Origin: JANSWP01 sp041941305
Lineage (GTDB): Bacteria > Bacteroidota > Bacteroidia > Chitinophagales > Saprospiraceae
Assembly (NCBI GenBank): GCA_041941305.1
Contig: JBGTQJ010000045.1
Span: 6,622 to 70,621, forward strand
Direction of reading: 5' to 3'
Length of the DNA stretch: 64,000 nt
In this document: positions 1 to 8,408 of the stretch, in pieces
Position numbering within the stretch: the stretch's first letter is position 1
How the letters are laid out: the number at the start of each line of letters is the position of its first letter
Notes under the pieces: generated by a model
Databases searched by the model: none
Told to the model about the DNA's origin: nothing
Seen by the model: the letters and a program-made list of their open reading frames with translations, nothing else
Translations under genes and position numbers: made by a program

Positions 1-462
1 GGCTTGGGTGAGGTGTCGCCGACTTATTTTATGGCCAGACTTTCCCAATTATTTGATATTGAAGAATTGGTTGTGCCGAGAAAGCCGCTTAAAAAACACG
101 AACTTACTCTCTTCATCAATAAAGAATGGTATCAACTGACCTGGCGAAAAGAAGTGCTTGAAGAATACCAAAAAGAACCCGTTATTCTGGATGTACAGCT
201 TTTAAATGAAAAAGTGTTGAAGGGCATCCTGAATATTGAAGATGTGAGAATGGATTTGCGGGTAAAATACGTGGAAGGTCCACAAGGGTTGGAAGGTATC
301 AAAGGCAAAACGCTCAAGAATGAACAAAGGATAGGTTTTTGCCTGTATCCCGTTGACATGGAAGATTTTATCAAAATTTCAGATGTTGGTAGTACCTTGC
401 CTCCAAAATCTACCTGGTTTGAGCCTCGCATTCGGAACGGTTTGATTGTTAAGGACTTTTAG
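1..462 (+). CDS. DUF1015 family protein, C-terminal part (partial)
   Basis: The reading frame is open from the first base of the window, so this is the 3' part (about 153 codons) of a gene that starts outside. The sequence ends with 'STLPPKSTWFEPRIRNGL', which matches the conserved C-terminal PPKST-F-P motif of DUF1015 proteins, a family of about 400 residues of unknown biochemical role found widely in Bacteroidota. 'GIKGKTLKNEQRIGFCLYPV' also fits the family. In many genomes this family lies near serine biosynthesis genes, but that neighbourhood is not visible here. Family assignment is from motif recall; function is unknown. Confidence 0.7.
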   Translation, partial: GLGEVSPTYFMARLSQLFDIEELVVPRKPLKKHELTLFINKEWYQLTWRKEVLEEYQKEPVILDVQLLNEKVLKGILNIEDVRMDLRVKYVEGPQGLEGIKGKTLKNEQRIGFCLYPVDMEDFIKISDVGSTLPPKSTWFEPRIRNGLIVKDF

Positions 463-730
463 CTTCCTGAGTAAGCGGTGATTTTTTGTCATGCATTAGG
501 GGTTACCGCTAGTTTATTCGGTAATTAAGTTGCAATTCATCCAGACTTAAACCATTTTTGAAAAAAAATGACAGCTCTCTTAAACTTTCCCAGACACTTG
601 TAGTCAAAAGCGATTGAACTTCTTCAGCAAATCGCAAAAAATTAAGGATTTTTCAGGCATTCTAACATTCTCCCCAAATAACCAACACGGTATTTAGTGA
701 TATTCATTCACACAAAACATTAGAAATTCT

Positions 731-1630
731 ATGCGTTGGATTAGTACCTTCACCTTCTTGACATTTCTCTTGTGTTTTTCCTGCACCAAACGAGAAATTA
801 CCATTGAACAAACTCATGTCAACGAAACGATTGATGACAATACAGCTCCACCTTTTAATGGTGTGAGCACCATCCAGATTCAAAATTATATCAACAAAGC
901 TTTTATAGATTTAATTGGGCGAGAAGCGATCCCTTCGGAGATGGATGCGGCTGTCTTGCTACTTGAAGGCAATGAGTTGAATACTGAATCTAAAGATGCT
1001 TTGATAAATTACCTCATGGGACAGGTAGATTATTATCTGCGTTTTTGGGACAAATACAGCGCTCAATTGATTGAGGGCTCTACTTTTCAGGAAATTCAAC
1101 AACAAATAGGGCAATACCAGGCTGCTTATGATCAGGCGGTCGCAACTGGAGATGATATAAGTGCCTATTATATCCAAATGGAGCTGGAACGTTTGACGGG
1201 CATTCTGGAGGGGATTCAAATGTATGCACAAGGAGATATAGATATTGATGATTTTATATTTAGAATGATCAATAATCCAATTTATGATGAGATCAATATG
1301 GGATCTGAAAATTTAGTTATCTCCTGTTTTGAAAACTTGTTCAAACGAAGCCCGACGAATGAAGAATTGGAGGCTGGTGTTATCATGGTAAATGGCTTTG
1401 CTACCCAAATGCTTTTTGAGGAAGGCAATAACAAAGATGACTTTCTCAACATAATGACTTCTGTTCCAGAGTTCTATCAAGGCTTAACTTTTGATATTTA
1501 CAATCAATTGTTGGCACGAGAACCTACCTCAGAAGAAATGGCTGATGCCACAGATATATTGGTTAATTCAAAAAATTATAGACTCATTCAGCGAATGATC
1601 ATGAAAACTGAAGAATATCAAGGATTTTAA
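731..1630 (+). CDS. Lipoprotein with DUF1549/DUF4214-like repeats
   Basis: 299 residues. The start is followed by a short lipoprotein signal peptide ending in a lipobox (LCFSC, Cys about 18). Three segments share the pattern of a helical module with an R-x-P/I-(T/S)-x-E-(E/M) turn: 'DLIGREAIPSEMDAA' (about 60-75), 'NLFKRSPTNEELEAG' and 'QLLAREPTSEEMADA', the last followed by the end signature '...MKTEEYQGF'. This resembles the LxGRxPTxxE core of planctomycete DUF1549 and of DUF4214 modules. The resemblance is inferred from motif shape, not from a profile search. It is first of five same-strand genes (to 5411) encoding exported proteins, next to a DUF1501-type protein, the usual partner of DUF1549 proteins. 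Substrate and role are unknown. Confidence 0.6.
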   Translation: MRWISTFTFLTFLLCFSCTKREITIEQTHVNETIDDNTAPPFNGVSTIQIQNYINKAFIDLIGREAIPSEMDAAVLLLEGNELNTESKDALINYLMGQVDYYLRFWDKYSAQLIEGSTFQEIQQQIGQYQAAYDQAVATGDDISAYYIQMELERLTGILEGIQMYAQGDIDIDDFIFRMINNPIYDEINMGSENLVISCFENLFKRSPTNEELEAGVIMVNGFATQMLFEEGNNKDDFLNIMTSVPEFYQGLTFDIYNQLLAREPTSEEMADATDILVNSKNYRLIQRMIMKTEEYQGF

Positions 1631-1637
1631 TTGATGT

Positions 1638-1693
1638 GTTTAGGTGATTCTGTGTTAACGTGCTCAATAACGTTAACACAGAATCACCTAAAC
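1638..1693. repeat. Intergenic hairpin, 24-bp perfect stem
   Basis: Bases 1638-1661 are the exact reverse complement of 1670-1693, with an 8-nt loop (gctcaata). There is no T-run after it and the next gene on the same strand begins 20 nt further on, so an RNA-processing or stability hairpin within the operon, or a partial terminator, is more likely than a full stop. Confidence 0.8.
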
Positions 1694-1712
1694 GCTTGAA
1701 CACGATCTAAGC

Positions 1713-2222
1713 ATGAAATACTCTTTTATCCTCGCTTTCGCAATTCTGGCAATATTTAGTTGCAAAAAGGAGACAAAAGTGGTTCATCAAAACACGGTGG
1801 ACAATTACATTTATGAAGTCAATCCTGTTGTCGTTTATCAAGACAATATTGAAAAAACCCGACAGAAAACTTCAGAGTTATTTATCTCTGGTACGTATGC
1901 CAACCTTTTTCAAACGCCAATTGATGCGGGAACTTTGTCAGATTTGACAGAAATCAGAACGGCTACAGGCGACAAACAACTGGTGGACGAGCTGGTTCTC
2001 AATAATTTTATCAATGGAGGCGGTGCGGTGATCCCTACCAATCAGCAAATGCGTTCCAATATTGAGGTATTCATTGCCGATACCTATCTAAGGTTCTTTC
2101 TTCGCATTCCTAATCCCTATGAAGTTTTGGAATTGAAAAAAGAAATAGAAGCAGATCCAGAGTTGACTCCTGAGTTGATATATCAGGCTTTTGCCCTGTC
2201 TAATGAATATAAGTTTTATTGA
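1713..2222 (+). CDS. Lipoprotein, paralogous module to the 731-1630 product
   Basis: 169 residues with a lipoprotein signal peptide (AILAIFSC, Cys about 17). The C-terminal third, 'DTYLRFFLRIPNPYEVLE' followed by '...ALSNEYKFY', has the same organisation as the last module of the upstream lipoprotein: an R-x-P-(N/T)-x-x-E turn, an amphipathic helix, then S/T-(N/E)-EY-x-x-(F/Y) at the very end. The two genes therefore look like relatives of different length. It lies between two strong intergenic hairpins and directly upstream of the Tat-exported DUF1501-like gene. No enzymatic motif is visible; a structural or partner role in the cluster is an inference. Confidence 0.6.
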   Translation: MKYSFILAFAILAIFSCKKETKVVHQNTVDNYIYEVNPVVVYQDNIEKTRQKTSELFISGTYANLFQTPIDAGTLSDLTEIRTATGDKQLVDELVLNNFINGGGAVIPTNQQMRSNIEVFIADTYLRFFLRIPNPYEVLELKKEIEADPELTPELIYQAFALSNEYKFY

Positions 2223-2230
2223 TTCTAAGC

Positions 2231-2298
2231 GTGTTAATGTGTTTATGTGTTCACGTTGAAATTTACTTGAACACATAAACACACGAACACATTAACAC
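2231..2298. repeat. Intergenic hairpin made of repeated gtgtt words
   Basis: The inner stem pairs 2239-2253 with 2268-2282 (15 bp, perfect). An outer stem pairs 2231-2240 with 2289-2298, separated by an 8-nt bulge on the right arm. Both arms are composed of 'gtgtt/aacac' words. It sits in the 84-bp gap before the DUF1501-like gene, ending 9 nt before its start. Confidence 0.7.
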
Positions 2299-2306
2299 TA
2301 CAAATA

Positions 2307-3665
2307 ATGAAAAGACGTCAATTCATAAAAAGAGCAGGGCTTACGGCTACTACAGCCATTGCAGCTCCATATATTTTGCCCACGGGACGATTGTTTGCAG
2401 CTACAGGGGCACGGGTAGTCAATCACGTAGTATTTGTCCTTTTTGCCGGAGGTATTCGCAATCAGGAATCTATTGAGCAAGGCTTTATTTCCAACCAACC
2501 AGGGCAGTCTGCTACTGGAAATATCATGCTCAATATGTTGGAAGGTGCTGCTCCAACTGATTCTCTGGATGTATTTGATTATGCAGGTACTTCAGGGATG
2601 TGGAATCCCATATTGTCTGAGCCTCTCTCTAAGCAAGGGTCTTATTTCAAAGAAGTGTTATATCGCCAGGGACCCACGGGACATTACAATGGACACACCG
2701 TCTCTATGACAGGAGTTTATACCCAAACTGGCCTAAACTTGAATGTCAACCCTGAATACCCCACCATATTTGAATATTACAGAAAGCATTCTGATCCAGC
2801 AACCAGTGCTATCAATTCCTGGTGGATTTCGGAAGGATTGGGACCTTATCCATCGTTGAATTATAGTCGTTATCCCGGATATGGGGCGCAATATGGTGCG
2901 AATTACATGCGTCCATTGAGTGTGTTTTTTGAAGGCTCTCCTGGTTTTCGTCAGTTTCAGGATGCCGTATTGTACCAGCCTGATGATGTGTCCAGAATTC
3001 AAAAAATAAAGGCTATTCTGGATAAGAATTTTGATAAAACAGCAGATGACCTTCCAGGCATTCAGAATACTACTAGTCAAAGAGAGGAAATCAAGGCCTT
3101 CTATCTCGAGACGCTTGAAAAAGTACAAAATGGAACACTGGAATTCCCGATTCCCTACGACAATCCTCAATTGTTGACTGGTGACCTCATCGCAATTTCA
3201 GGTGCCTGGGAAGTACTTAACAAGTTTGCTCCTGAATTAACAGTTGTTAATACCACCAATTTGGATATATGTCATAGCAACTTTACGGGTTATTTGAACT
3301 TCCTACACAGGGCAGATTATGGAATTGGTTGGCTTTGGGATAAAATACAAAGTCACCCTGTTTTGGCGAACGATACAATTATGATTTGTATGCCAGAGCA
3401 TGGTAGAAATCTGGAACCGAATAACCTCCAGGATGGCAATAACCTCCTTGCTTTTGATCATACCAGTGACAATAATTCACGACGTGTATTTTCGCTGATA
3501 GTTGGACCAGATGACAAAGTGATTCGTCAAACATTTGGAGACGATGGCATTCCAACTGCAGAATCTGTAGACATAGCTCCTACCATTGCACATATCTTAG
3601 GATTTCATGAAAATATTCCTGGTGGAATTATGCAGGGAAGGGTTTTGGAAGAAGCTTTTGTGTAA
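2307..3665 (+). CDS. Tat-exported DUF1501-like protein (alkaline phosphatase fold)
   Basis: 452 residues. The N-terminus 'MKRRQFIKRAGLTATTA' is a twin-arginine signal followed by a hydrophobic stretch to about residue 32, so a folded, possibly metal-bearing protein is probably exported to the periplasm. The body begins 'NHVVFVLFAGGIRN'. Late motifs 'DTIMICMPEHGRNLEPN', 'AFDHTSDNNSRR' and 'ESVDIAPTIAHILGF' correspond to the metal-binding and C-terminal strands of the sulfatase/alkaline-phosphatase superfamily and of DUF1501. Planctomycetes and some Bacteroidota encode DUF1501 proteins beside DUF1549-type and cytochrome-type partners, and here lipoprotein genes of those kinds flank it. No catalytic Ser/Cys was assigned, so enzymatic activity is uncertain. 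Confidence 0.7.
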   Translation: MKRRQFIKRAGLTATTAIAAPYILPTGRLFAATGARVVNHVVFVLFAGGIRNQESIEQGFISNQPGQSATGNIMLNMLEGAAPTDSLDVFDYAGTSGMWNPILSEPLSKQGSYFKEVLYRQGPTGHYNGHTVSMTGVYTQTGLNLNVNPEYPTIFEYYRKHSDPATSAINSWWISEGLGPYPSLNYSRYPGYGAQYGANYMRPLSVFFEGSPGFRQFQDAVLYQPDDVSRIQKIKAILDKNFDKTADDLPGIQNTTSQREEIKAFYLETLEKVQNGTLEFPIPYDNPQLLTGDLIAISGAWEVLNKFAPELTVVNTTNLDICHSNFTGYLNFLHRADYGIGWLWDKIQSHPVLANDTIMICMPEHGRNLEPNNLQDGNNLLAFDHTSDNNSRRVFSLIVGPDDKVIRQTFGDDGIPTAESVDIAPTIAHILGFHENIPGGIMQGRVLEEAFV

Positions 3666-3696
3666 TAAAAATAATGTTTTGAGGCAAAATATCTAT

Positions 3697-3754
3697 GGAG
3701 ACACACCAAGTTTGGAATTTATTAGCTAATAAATTCCAAACTTGGTGTGTCTCC
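3697..3754. repeat. Perfect 58-bp palindrome
   Basis: Bases 3697-3725 are the exact reverse complement of 3726-3754 with no spacer (centre attag|ctaat). It lies 32 nt after the DUF1501-like stop and 41 nt before the next start. Transcribed RNA would form a very stable hairpin; as DNA it could extrude a cruciform. No T-run follows on either strand. Confidence 0.9.
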
Positions 3755-3794
3755 CAAAAGAATAATTGCCGTCGCAAGCGATGGCCTGGTTCCT

Positions 3795-4865
3795 ATGAAA
3801 AAATCAATCTTTATCATATCTATGCTGGCACTTTTGATTGTTGCCTGTTCCGAATCTTTTGTAGAAGAAACCATTGATCCTCCAACTCCTGATAATCCCT
3901 TCGATGAGATAGACTATGGAGATATCGATCCGCCAGATATTCCGGTTGATTCCAATACCTTCATTGGGTTACATACTTATATCTTCTCTACAAGATGTAA
4001 TCAACCAGCCTGCCATGACGGGACTTTTGAACCAGATTTCAGAACTGTTCAATCAGCCTACAATTCATTGGTACAACACCCTGTATTAAAGAATTATGAT
4101 CCGAATTTAGATGGTAAAGATCCTTTGCCCTACCGGGTAGCACCCGGCTCTTTAGATAATTCCATGATGTGGCAGCGGTTGACCAATCATGAGCCACCAA
4201 ATTTTGAGAGAATGCCTTCCAGTGGAAACCCACTGCCAAATGACTTGCTGAATTTGATCGAAAGCTGGATCGAAGATGGGGCAAAAGATCCATATGGTAA
4301 TGCACCAATGCGAATGACGGAGCAACCCAATTGCTTTGGTTTACTTGCTTATGTACCTACGCCTGGTTTCCCTCAAATCCCCTATAGGGTAGACACCCTT
4401 CGCGATGGCAACAATCCATTTAACACCTTTATTACCTTGGCAGGAGTCGATACAGAAATGTGGTTAGGTTTTATGGATTATGTAGACGAGGACAATTTCA
4501 ACTATGGAGAGAATTTGACAGTGAATAAAATTCAACTTTCTACAAATCCCTTCAATTTCAATGATGCTATAGAAATCGATTTAGAAGTAGTTAGCAATCC
4601 CAGGTATAGCGACCAGATGTTTAGTCAGCATTCTACAGATATACCACAAAGTCTGCAAAATATTTATGCGCCATTGATAGGTGAAAATTTGCCATACTAT
4701 CACAAAGTCGTCTTCAATCCCGTTGAACTGGGGTTCTCTGCGGGAAGCTTTGTATTCATGCGAATTTTAGTACAGGATGAAGATCATGATGTGACTCAAA
4801 TTCCAGAAGCATCTTCAGTATTGCCAATGGCAACGTATTATTCCTTTTTTGTTTTTCAACCCTGA
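3795..4865 (+). CDS. Lipoprotein with cytochrome-like CX4CH domain
   Basis: An ATG at 3795 is preferred over an in-frame start at 3747 because the latter would read through the 3' arm of the palindrome, whereas 'MKKSIFIISMLALLIVAC' is a complete lipoprotein signal. About 356 residues. The domain near residues 55-170 contains 'STRCNQPACHDG' (C-x4-CH, a haem-binding variant seen in Bacteroidota cytochrome-like lipoproteins) and 'RMPSSGNPLP...LIESWIEDGA', which matches the distal Met-Pro and WI-x-GA signature of PSCyt1-type domains. The C-terminal half (about 200-356) looks beta-rich, possibly a copper-enzyme-like or jelly-roll module; not recognised. It fits a redox partner for the neighbouring DUF1501 protein. 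Haem attachment is inferred. Confidence 0.65.
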   Translation: MKKSIFIISMLALLIVACSESFVEETIDPPTPDNPFDEIDYGDIDPPDIPVDSNTFIGLHTYIFSTRCNQPACHDGTFEPDFRTVQSAYNSLVQHPVLKNYDPNLDGKDPLPYRVAPGSLDNSMMWQRLTNHEPPNFERMPSSGNPLPNDLLNLIESWIEDGAKDPYGNAPMRMTEQPNCFGLLAYVPTPGFPQIPYRVDTLRDGNNPFNTFITLAGVDTEMWLGFMDYVDEDNFNYGENLTVNKIQLSTNPFNFNDAIEIDLEVVSNPRYSDQMFSQHSTDIPQSLQNIYAPLIGENLPYYHKVVFNPVELGFSAGSFVFMRILVQDEDHDVTQIPEASSVLPMATYYSFFVFQP

Positions 4866-4934
4866 TTCGGTTGGCAGTGAACAGTGAGCAGTAGGCAGGT
4901 TTTTCATTCTTTAACAATTTCCAAGTATAAAATC

Positions 4935-5411
4935 ATGCTTCAAAAAATATTTTTCTTTTTCATCATTTGCTTTGCTTTCGCTTGTACAAAAGAAAGCACT
5001 AGCCTCGTTGACGTTAATGATCCAAATCCAGTTATCGCTGATGAACCTTCTATAGAACTCCTCAGTATTTCAAGCAATACAGTCAAAGCAAGCCAGGACT
5101 CTATTTCTTTTATCATTGAATATATAGACGGCAATGGTGATTTGGGTACTACCGATCCTGACGAAACTTCTATTGAGTTGGTAGACCAAAGAGATGCACA
5201 AACTTTAGTTTTTCGATACCATCTCCAGCCGCTGGCTCCAGATGGAAGTGAAATTACCATTACAGGTGAACTCAATATCGTATTGGATCATACCATCCTG
5301 CTAGATGAAAATAATGATTCTGAAACCACAACTTTTACAATTAGAATAAAAGACAGGGCGGGAAATTGGAGCAATAGGGTAGAGACTGAAAATATAACCA
5401 TCAATAAATAA
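4935..5411 (+). CDS. Small lipoprotein with Ig-like fold
   Basis: The ATG at 4935 gives a proper lipoprotein signal ('MLQKIFFFFIICFAFAC'); an upstream in-frame start at 4884 would put 17 unrelated residues ahead of it. 158 residues, mostly beta-strand, with 'EYIDGNGDLGTTDPDE' (an Asp/Gly-rich loop frequent in Bacteroidota surface lipoproteins) and a final strand 'FTIRIKDRAGNWSN', typical of Ig/FN3-like domains. It is the last gene of the lipoprotein/DUF1501 cluster and is followed by a strong structured repeat that probably ends the transcript. Specific function unknown. Confidence 0.6.
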   Translation: MLQKIFFFFIICFAFACTKESTSLVDVNDPNPVIADEPSIELLSISSNTVKASQDSISFIIEYIDGNGDLGTTDPDETSIELVDQRDAQTLVFRYHLQPLAPDGSEITITGELNIVLDHTILLDENNDSETTTFTIRIKDRAGNWSNRVETENITINK

Positions 5412-5423
5412 TGAATTAATTCA

Positions 5424-5564
5424 AGTTGCGAAGTATTCGCCTCGCCAGCTGCGCTGGCTCGTCGAAGGGGGTTTAAGGGGTAAAAGCGGGGGTTTTCCCC
5501 GCTTTTACCCCTTAAACCCCTCCCGAGCCGCCCGGTAGGGCGGCGAGGATTATTGTTCGCAACT
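5424..5564. repeat. Structured interspersed repeat, copy 1
   Basis: A nested palindrome. Outer arms 5424-5431/5557-5564 (agttgcga/tcgcaact), next 5440-5446/5542-5548 (cctcgcc/ggcgagg), then 5456-5461/5524-5529, and a long core stem 5468-5491/5497-5520 (24 bp, loop gtttt). Two small side hairpins lie at 5445-5457 and 5528-5543 (ccgccc-ggta-gggcgg). A second copy at 20233-20342 keeps the right flank almost identical but has a different, still fully paired core. It may also act as the terminator of the upstream lipoprotein cluster. Confidence 0.8.
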
Positions 5565-5726
5565 AGCGTTAATTTACCAACTTTCGGCAAAGCCTTTTCT
5601 ATTTTGTAACACAATGGAATAGGGGTTCGTCCCTTTTAATAGCATCATTTATGAGAAGTTCTGAATTCCTTACCCTAAACCAGGAATTTAGAACACCAAC
5701 TTCGAACGCTTATTAAATCACCCGTT

Positions 5727-8150
5727 ATGTTACAGAATTACTTCAAGATTGCCCTTCGCAATTTATCCAAACACAAATTTTACAGCTTCATCAACATCCT
5801 TGGTCTAACCATAGGAATTACCGCTTTTTTATTCCTGCTATTGTATGTTCAGGATGAATTGAGTTATGATAAATACCATGAATTATCTGATAGGATTTAC
5901 AGGGTAGACGTCAATGCGAAATTAGGGGAACAGGCATTTGTAGGAGCCACCAATGCCGCTATTGCTGGTCCTACGATGAAACAGGATTTTCCGGAAGTGG
6001 AAGCTTTTTTCCGATTTCGAAATAGAGGAAGTTACTTGGTGAAATACGAAAATCATCATTATAAAGAGGAGAACGTCATTTTTGCAGATAGTACTTTATT
6101 CCAGTTTTTCTCTCTCAATTTGATTGAAGGAGATCCCAAAACGGCATTGGTGGAACCCAACTCTGTGGTTATCACCAAAGAGATGGCGGAGAAATACTTT
6201 GGACTGGAAGATGCGATGGGTAAAACACTCATTTTGGACAATGATGAAAACTATCAGGTGACTGGAATCATCGAATCCGTTCCAAAAAACACCCACTTTG
6301 GCTATGAGTTTTTTCTTTCCATGAGTACGATGGAAGAAAGTCGGAGTCCTCACTGGGGAAGTATGAATTTTAATACTTATGTGGTTTTGAAAAAAGGTAC
6401 CGACTGGAAAGTTTTTGAAAAGAAATTGAGTCATTTAATTGATAATTATTTCGCTCCGCAAATTATGCCTCTGATTGGCGCCTCCTGGGAGGACTTTACA
6501 AAAGCGGGAAATTATGCCAATTATGAGTTGTTCCCTTTGGAAAAAATTCACTTGCACTCAGACAAAATTGATGAGACAGCTGCAAATAGCGATATCCGGT
6601 ACGTGTATATTTTTTCCATTATTGGGTTTTTCATTTTGTTGATTGCCTGCATCAATTTTATGAACCTTTCAACTGCCCGTTCGACAAACAGAGCAAAGGA
6701 AGTGGGGGTGCGAAAAGTAGTGGGGGCTATGCGCAGCAATTTGATTCGACAATTTTTGAGTGAGAGTATTTTGATAAGTTTGATAGCCTTAGTCTTAGCC
6801 TGGCTTGGAGTGCAATTATTGCTTCCCTATTTTAATGATTTGGCTGGAAAGGAATTGGAATTGACCAAGTTTCACAGCATCGGTTTCATATTGACTACCA
6901 TTGGCCTGGCATTGGTGACCGGCTTATTGGCAGGTAGTTACCCAGCATTTTTTCTTTCCAAGTTTAAGCCTGTGAAAGTGCTCAAAGGATCGCTGTCTAA
7001 GGGAGCGAAAAAAAGTACGTTTAGAAATACTTTGGTCGTTTTTCAATTTATAGTTACCACCATTCTGATAGCCGGAACCATCATCGTATACAACCAGCTC
7101 AATTACTGTCAAACCAAAAAACTAGGCTTCAATAAAGATCAGGTTGTGATGCTTCAGGATGTCTATGCACTGGGGGAAAATGTGCAAGCTTTTAAAAATC
7201 GGATGCTTCAAAATCCGGAAGTGACCAATGCTACTGTTTCCAGCTTCGTACCTGTTCCTTCTGCACGAAATTCAACTGCTTTTTGGGCAGGAAAACAACC
7301 CAAGGATGACAACGTTATTATCATTGGTAACTGGACGGTCGATCACGATTATGTTTCTACCCTAGGTATGCAAATTTTGAAAGGAAGAGACTTTTCCAGA
7401 GATTTTCCCACTGATTCTACAGGAGTGATTCTCAATCAGGAAGCATTGAAAGCTTTGGGCTTAGAAGAAGATCCTATTGGACAGGAAATCGGAACTTTTG
7501 TGGATGAAGACTTAAATATCGGACATTACAAAGTGATAGGGGTGGTGGAAGATTTTCACTTTGAAAGTTTAAGAAGTGCCATTGCTCCTGTCGGATTTTT
7601 CCTTGGTTCGAGTAGAGGATTGATGTCTTTCAGAATCAATACATCTGATGTTCAGGGTTTTATAGCCAACCTTCAAAAAACCTGGGATGAAATGGCACCT
7701 GGGCAACCTTTTGCCTATACTTTCATGGATGATCGTTATGACAGAATGTATGAAGCGGAGAGCCGGGTAGGAAAAATTGTAGGCACTTTTGCTTTCCTGG
7801 CTATTTTTATTGCTTGCATAGGACTGTTGGGCCTGGCGACCTTTACCGCCCAACAACGCACAAAGGAAATTGGGATTCGAAAGGTATTGGGAGCCAGTGT
7901 TCCGGACATGGTGTATTTGCTGTGTAAGGATTTTGGAAAGTTGATTGTCGTCGCGTTTTTCATCGCTATTCCAGTAGCCTGGTATTTTATGAACCAATGG
8001 CTGATGGATTTTGAATATGCAACATCGGTAAGCTGGATCACTTTTGCCCTGGCAGGATTCTTCGTATTGGCTATTGCCATTTTGACGATTATTTATCAGT
8101 CAACGAGAGTGGCATTGGTAGATCCAATTGAGACTTTGAAATACGAGTAA
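5727..8150 (+). CDS. FtsX/MacB-type ABC transporter permease
   Basis: 807 residues. Architecture: TM1 (about 20-41), a long periplasmic MacB_PCD domain (about 45-285), three TMs forming an FtsX domain (about 290-420), TM5 (about 435-455), a second periplasmic domain (about 460-675) and a last FtsX unit of three TMs (about 680-805). 'LSYDKYHELSDRIYRV' and 'AKEVGVRKVVGA' / 'TKEIGIRKVLGAS' are hallmark motifs of the large Bacteroidota permeases of this class. Such proteins work with a separate LolD/MacB-like ATPase in export or mechanotransmission across the envelope. No ATPase is adjacent, so the partner must be elsewhere. It appears monocistronic, followed by a hairpin at 8190-8232. Substrate not predictable. 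Confidence 0.88.
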   Translation: MLQNYFKIALRNLSKHKFYSFINILGLTIGITAFLFLLLYVQDELSYDKYHELSDRIYRVDVNAKLGEQAFVGATNAAIAGPTMKQDFPEVEAFFRFRNRGSYLVKYENHHYKEENVIFADSTLFQFFSLNLIEGDPKTALVEPNSVVITKEMAEKYFGLEDAMGKTLILDNDENYQVTGIIESVPKNTHFGYEFFLSMSTMEESRSPHWGSMNFNTYVVLKKGTDWKVFEKKLSHLIDNYFAPQIMPLIGASWEDFTKAGNYANYELFPLEKIHLHSDKIDETAANSDIRYVYIFSIIGFFILLIACINFMNLSTARSTNRAKEVGVRKVVGAMRSNLIRQFLSESILISLIALVLAWLGVQLLLPYFNDLAGKELELTKFHSIGFILTTIGLALVTGLLAGSYPAFFLSKFKPVKVLKGSLSKGAKKSTFRNTLVVFQFIVTTILIAGTIIVYNQLNYCQTKKLGFNKDQVVMLQDVYALGENVQAFKNRMLQNPEVTNATVSSFVPVPSARNSTAFWAGKQPKDDNVIIIGNWTVDHDYVSTLGMQILKGRDFSRDFPTDSTGVILNQEALKALGLEEDPIGQEIGTFVDEDLNIGHYKVIGVVEDFHFESLRSAIAPVGFFLGSSRGLMSFRINTSDVQGFIANLQKTWDEMAPGQPFAYTFMDDRYDRMYEAESRVGKIVGTFAFLAIFIACIGLLGLATFTAQQRTKEIGIRKVLGASVPDMVYLLCKDFGKLIVVAFFIAIPVAWYFMNQWLMDFEYATSVSWITFALAGFFVLAIAILTIIYQSTRVALVDPIETLKYE

Positions 8151-8189
8151 TTCGGATTATTAATAGAGTTTCTAGAAAAAATCGTTTTA

Positions 8190-8232
8190 CTGTCAGAGGT
8201 CAGATTATCAGATTTTCTCTGACCTCTGACAG
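8190..8232. terminator. Hairpin between convergent genes
   Basis: Bases 8190-8204 pair perfectly with 8218-8232 (15 bp: ctgtcagaggtcaga / tctgacctctgacag), loop 13 nt. It lies 40 nt after the permease stop. A T-rich tract is poor on both sides, so termination is plausible but not certain. Confidence 0.55.
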
Positions 8233-8288
8233 CAGAAAGATCATTTTCGAAGCTTCACTTTTTTCATTCAATTCACAATATTCCATCT

Positions 8289-8408
8289 TCAAAAAACAAC
8301 AAATCTGCCTAGTGTTATCCTGCCTTGAAAATCTTCTGGAATACTCAATTTATAATAGTATAAGCCGATGGGATAGGCTGAAAGGTCGATGGTAGCCCTC
8401 TTTAAAAC
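8289..8408 (-). pseudogene. Remnant resembling the end of a T9SS sorting domain
   Basis: Reading the minus strand, an open stretch of 39 codons between a TAA (8411-8409) and a TGA (8291-8289) encodes '...ATIDLSAYPIGLYYYKL...' and ends '...LGRFVVF'. The string IDLSAYPIGLYYYKL is the typical penultimate part of a type A T9SS C-terminal sorting domain (consensus hD-L-x-x-hP-x-G-hYhhxh). There is no start, signal peptide or body, and it overlaps the last bases of the TonB receptor gene in another frame. The simplest reading is a degraded gene tail. It could instead be chance, since it is short. Confidence 0.4.

Noticed and set aside
3695..3877. Frame running through the 58-bp palindrome
   Set aside because: It overlaps the signal peptide of the cytochrome-like lipoprotein in another frame and has no features.
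5621..5634. ggggttcgtccc resembling a tRNA T-arm
   Set aside because: No acceptor stem, D-arm or anticodon arm can be built around it.
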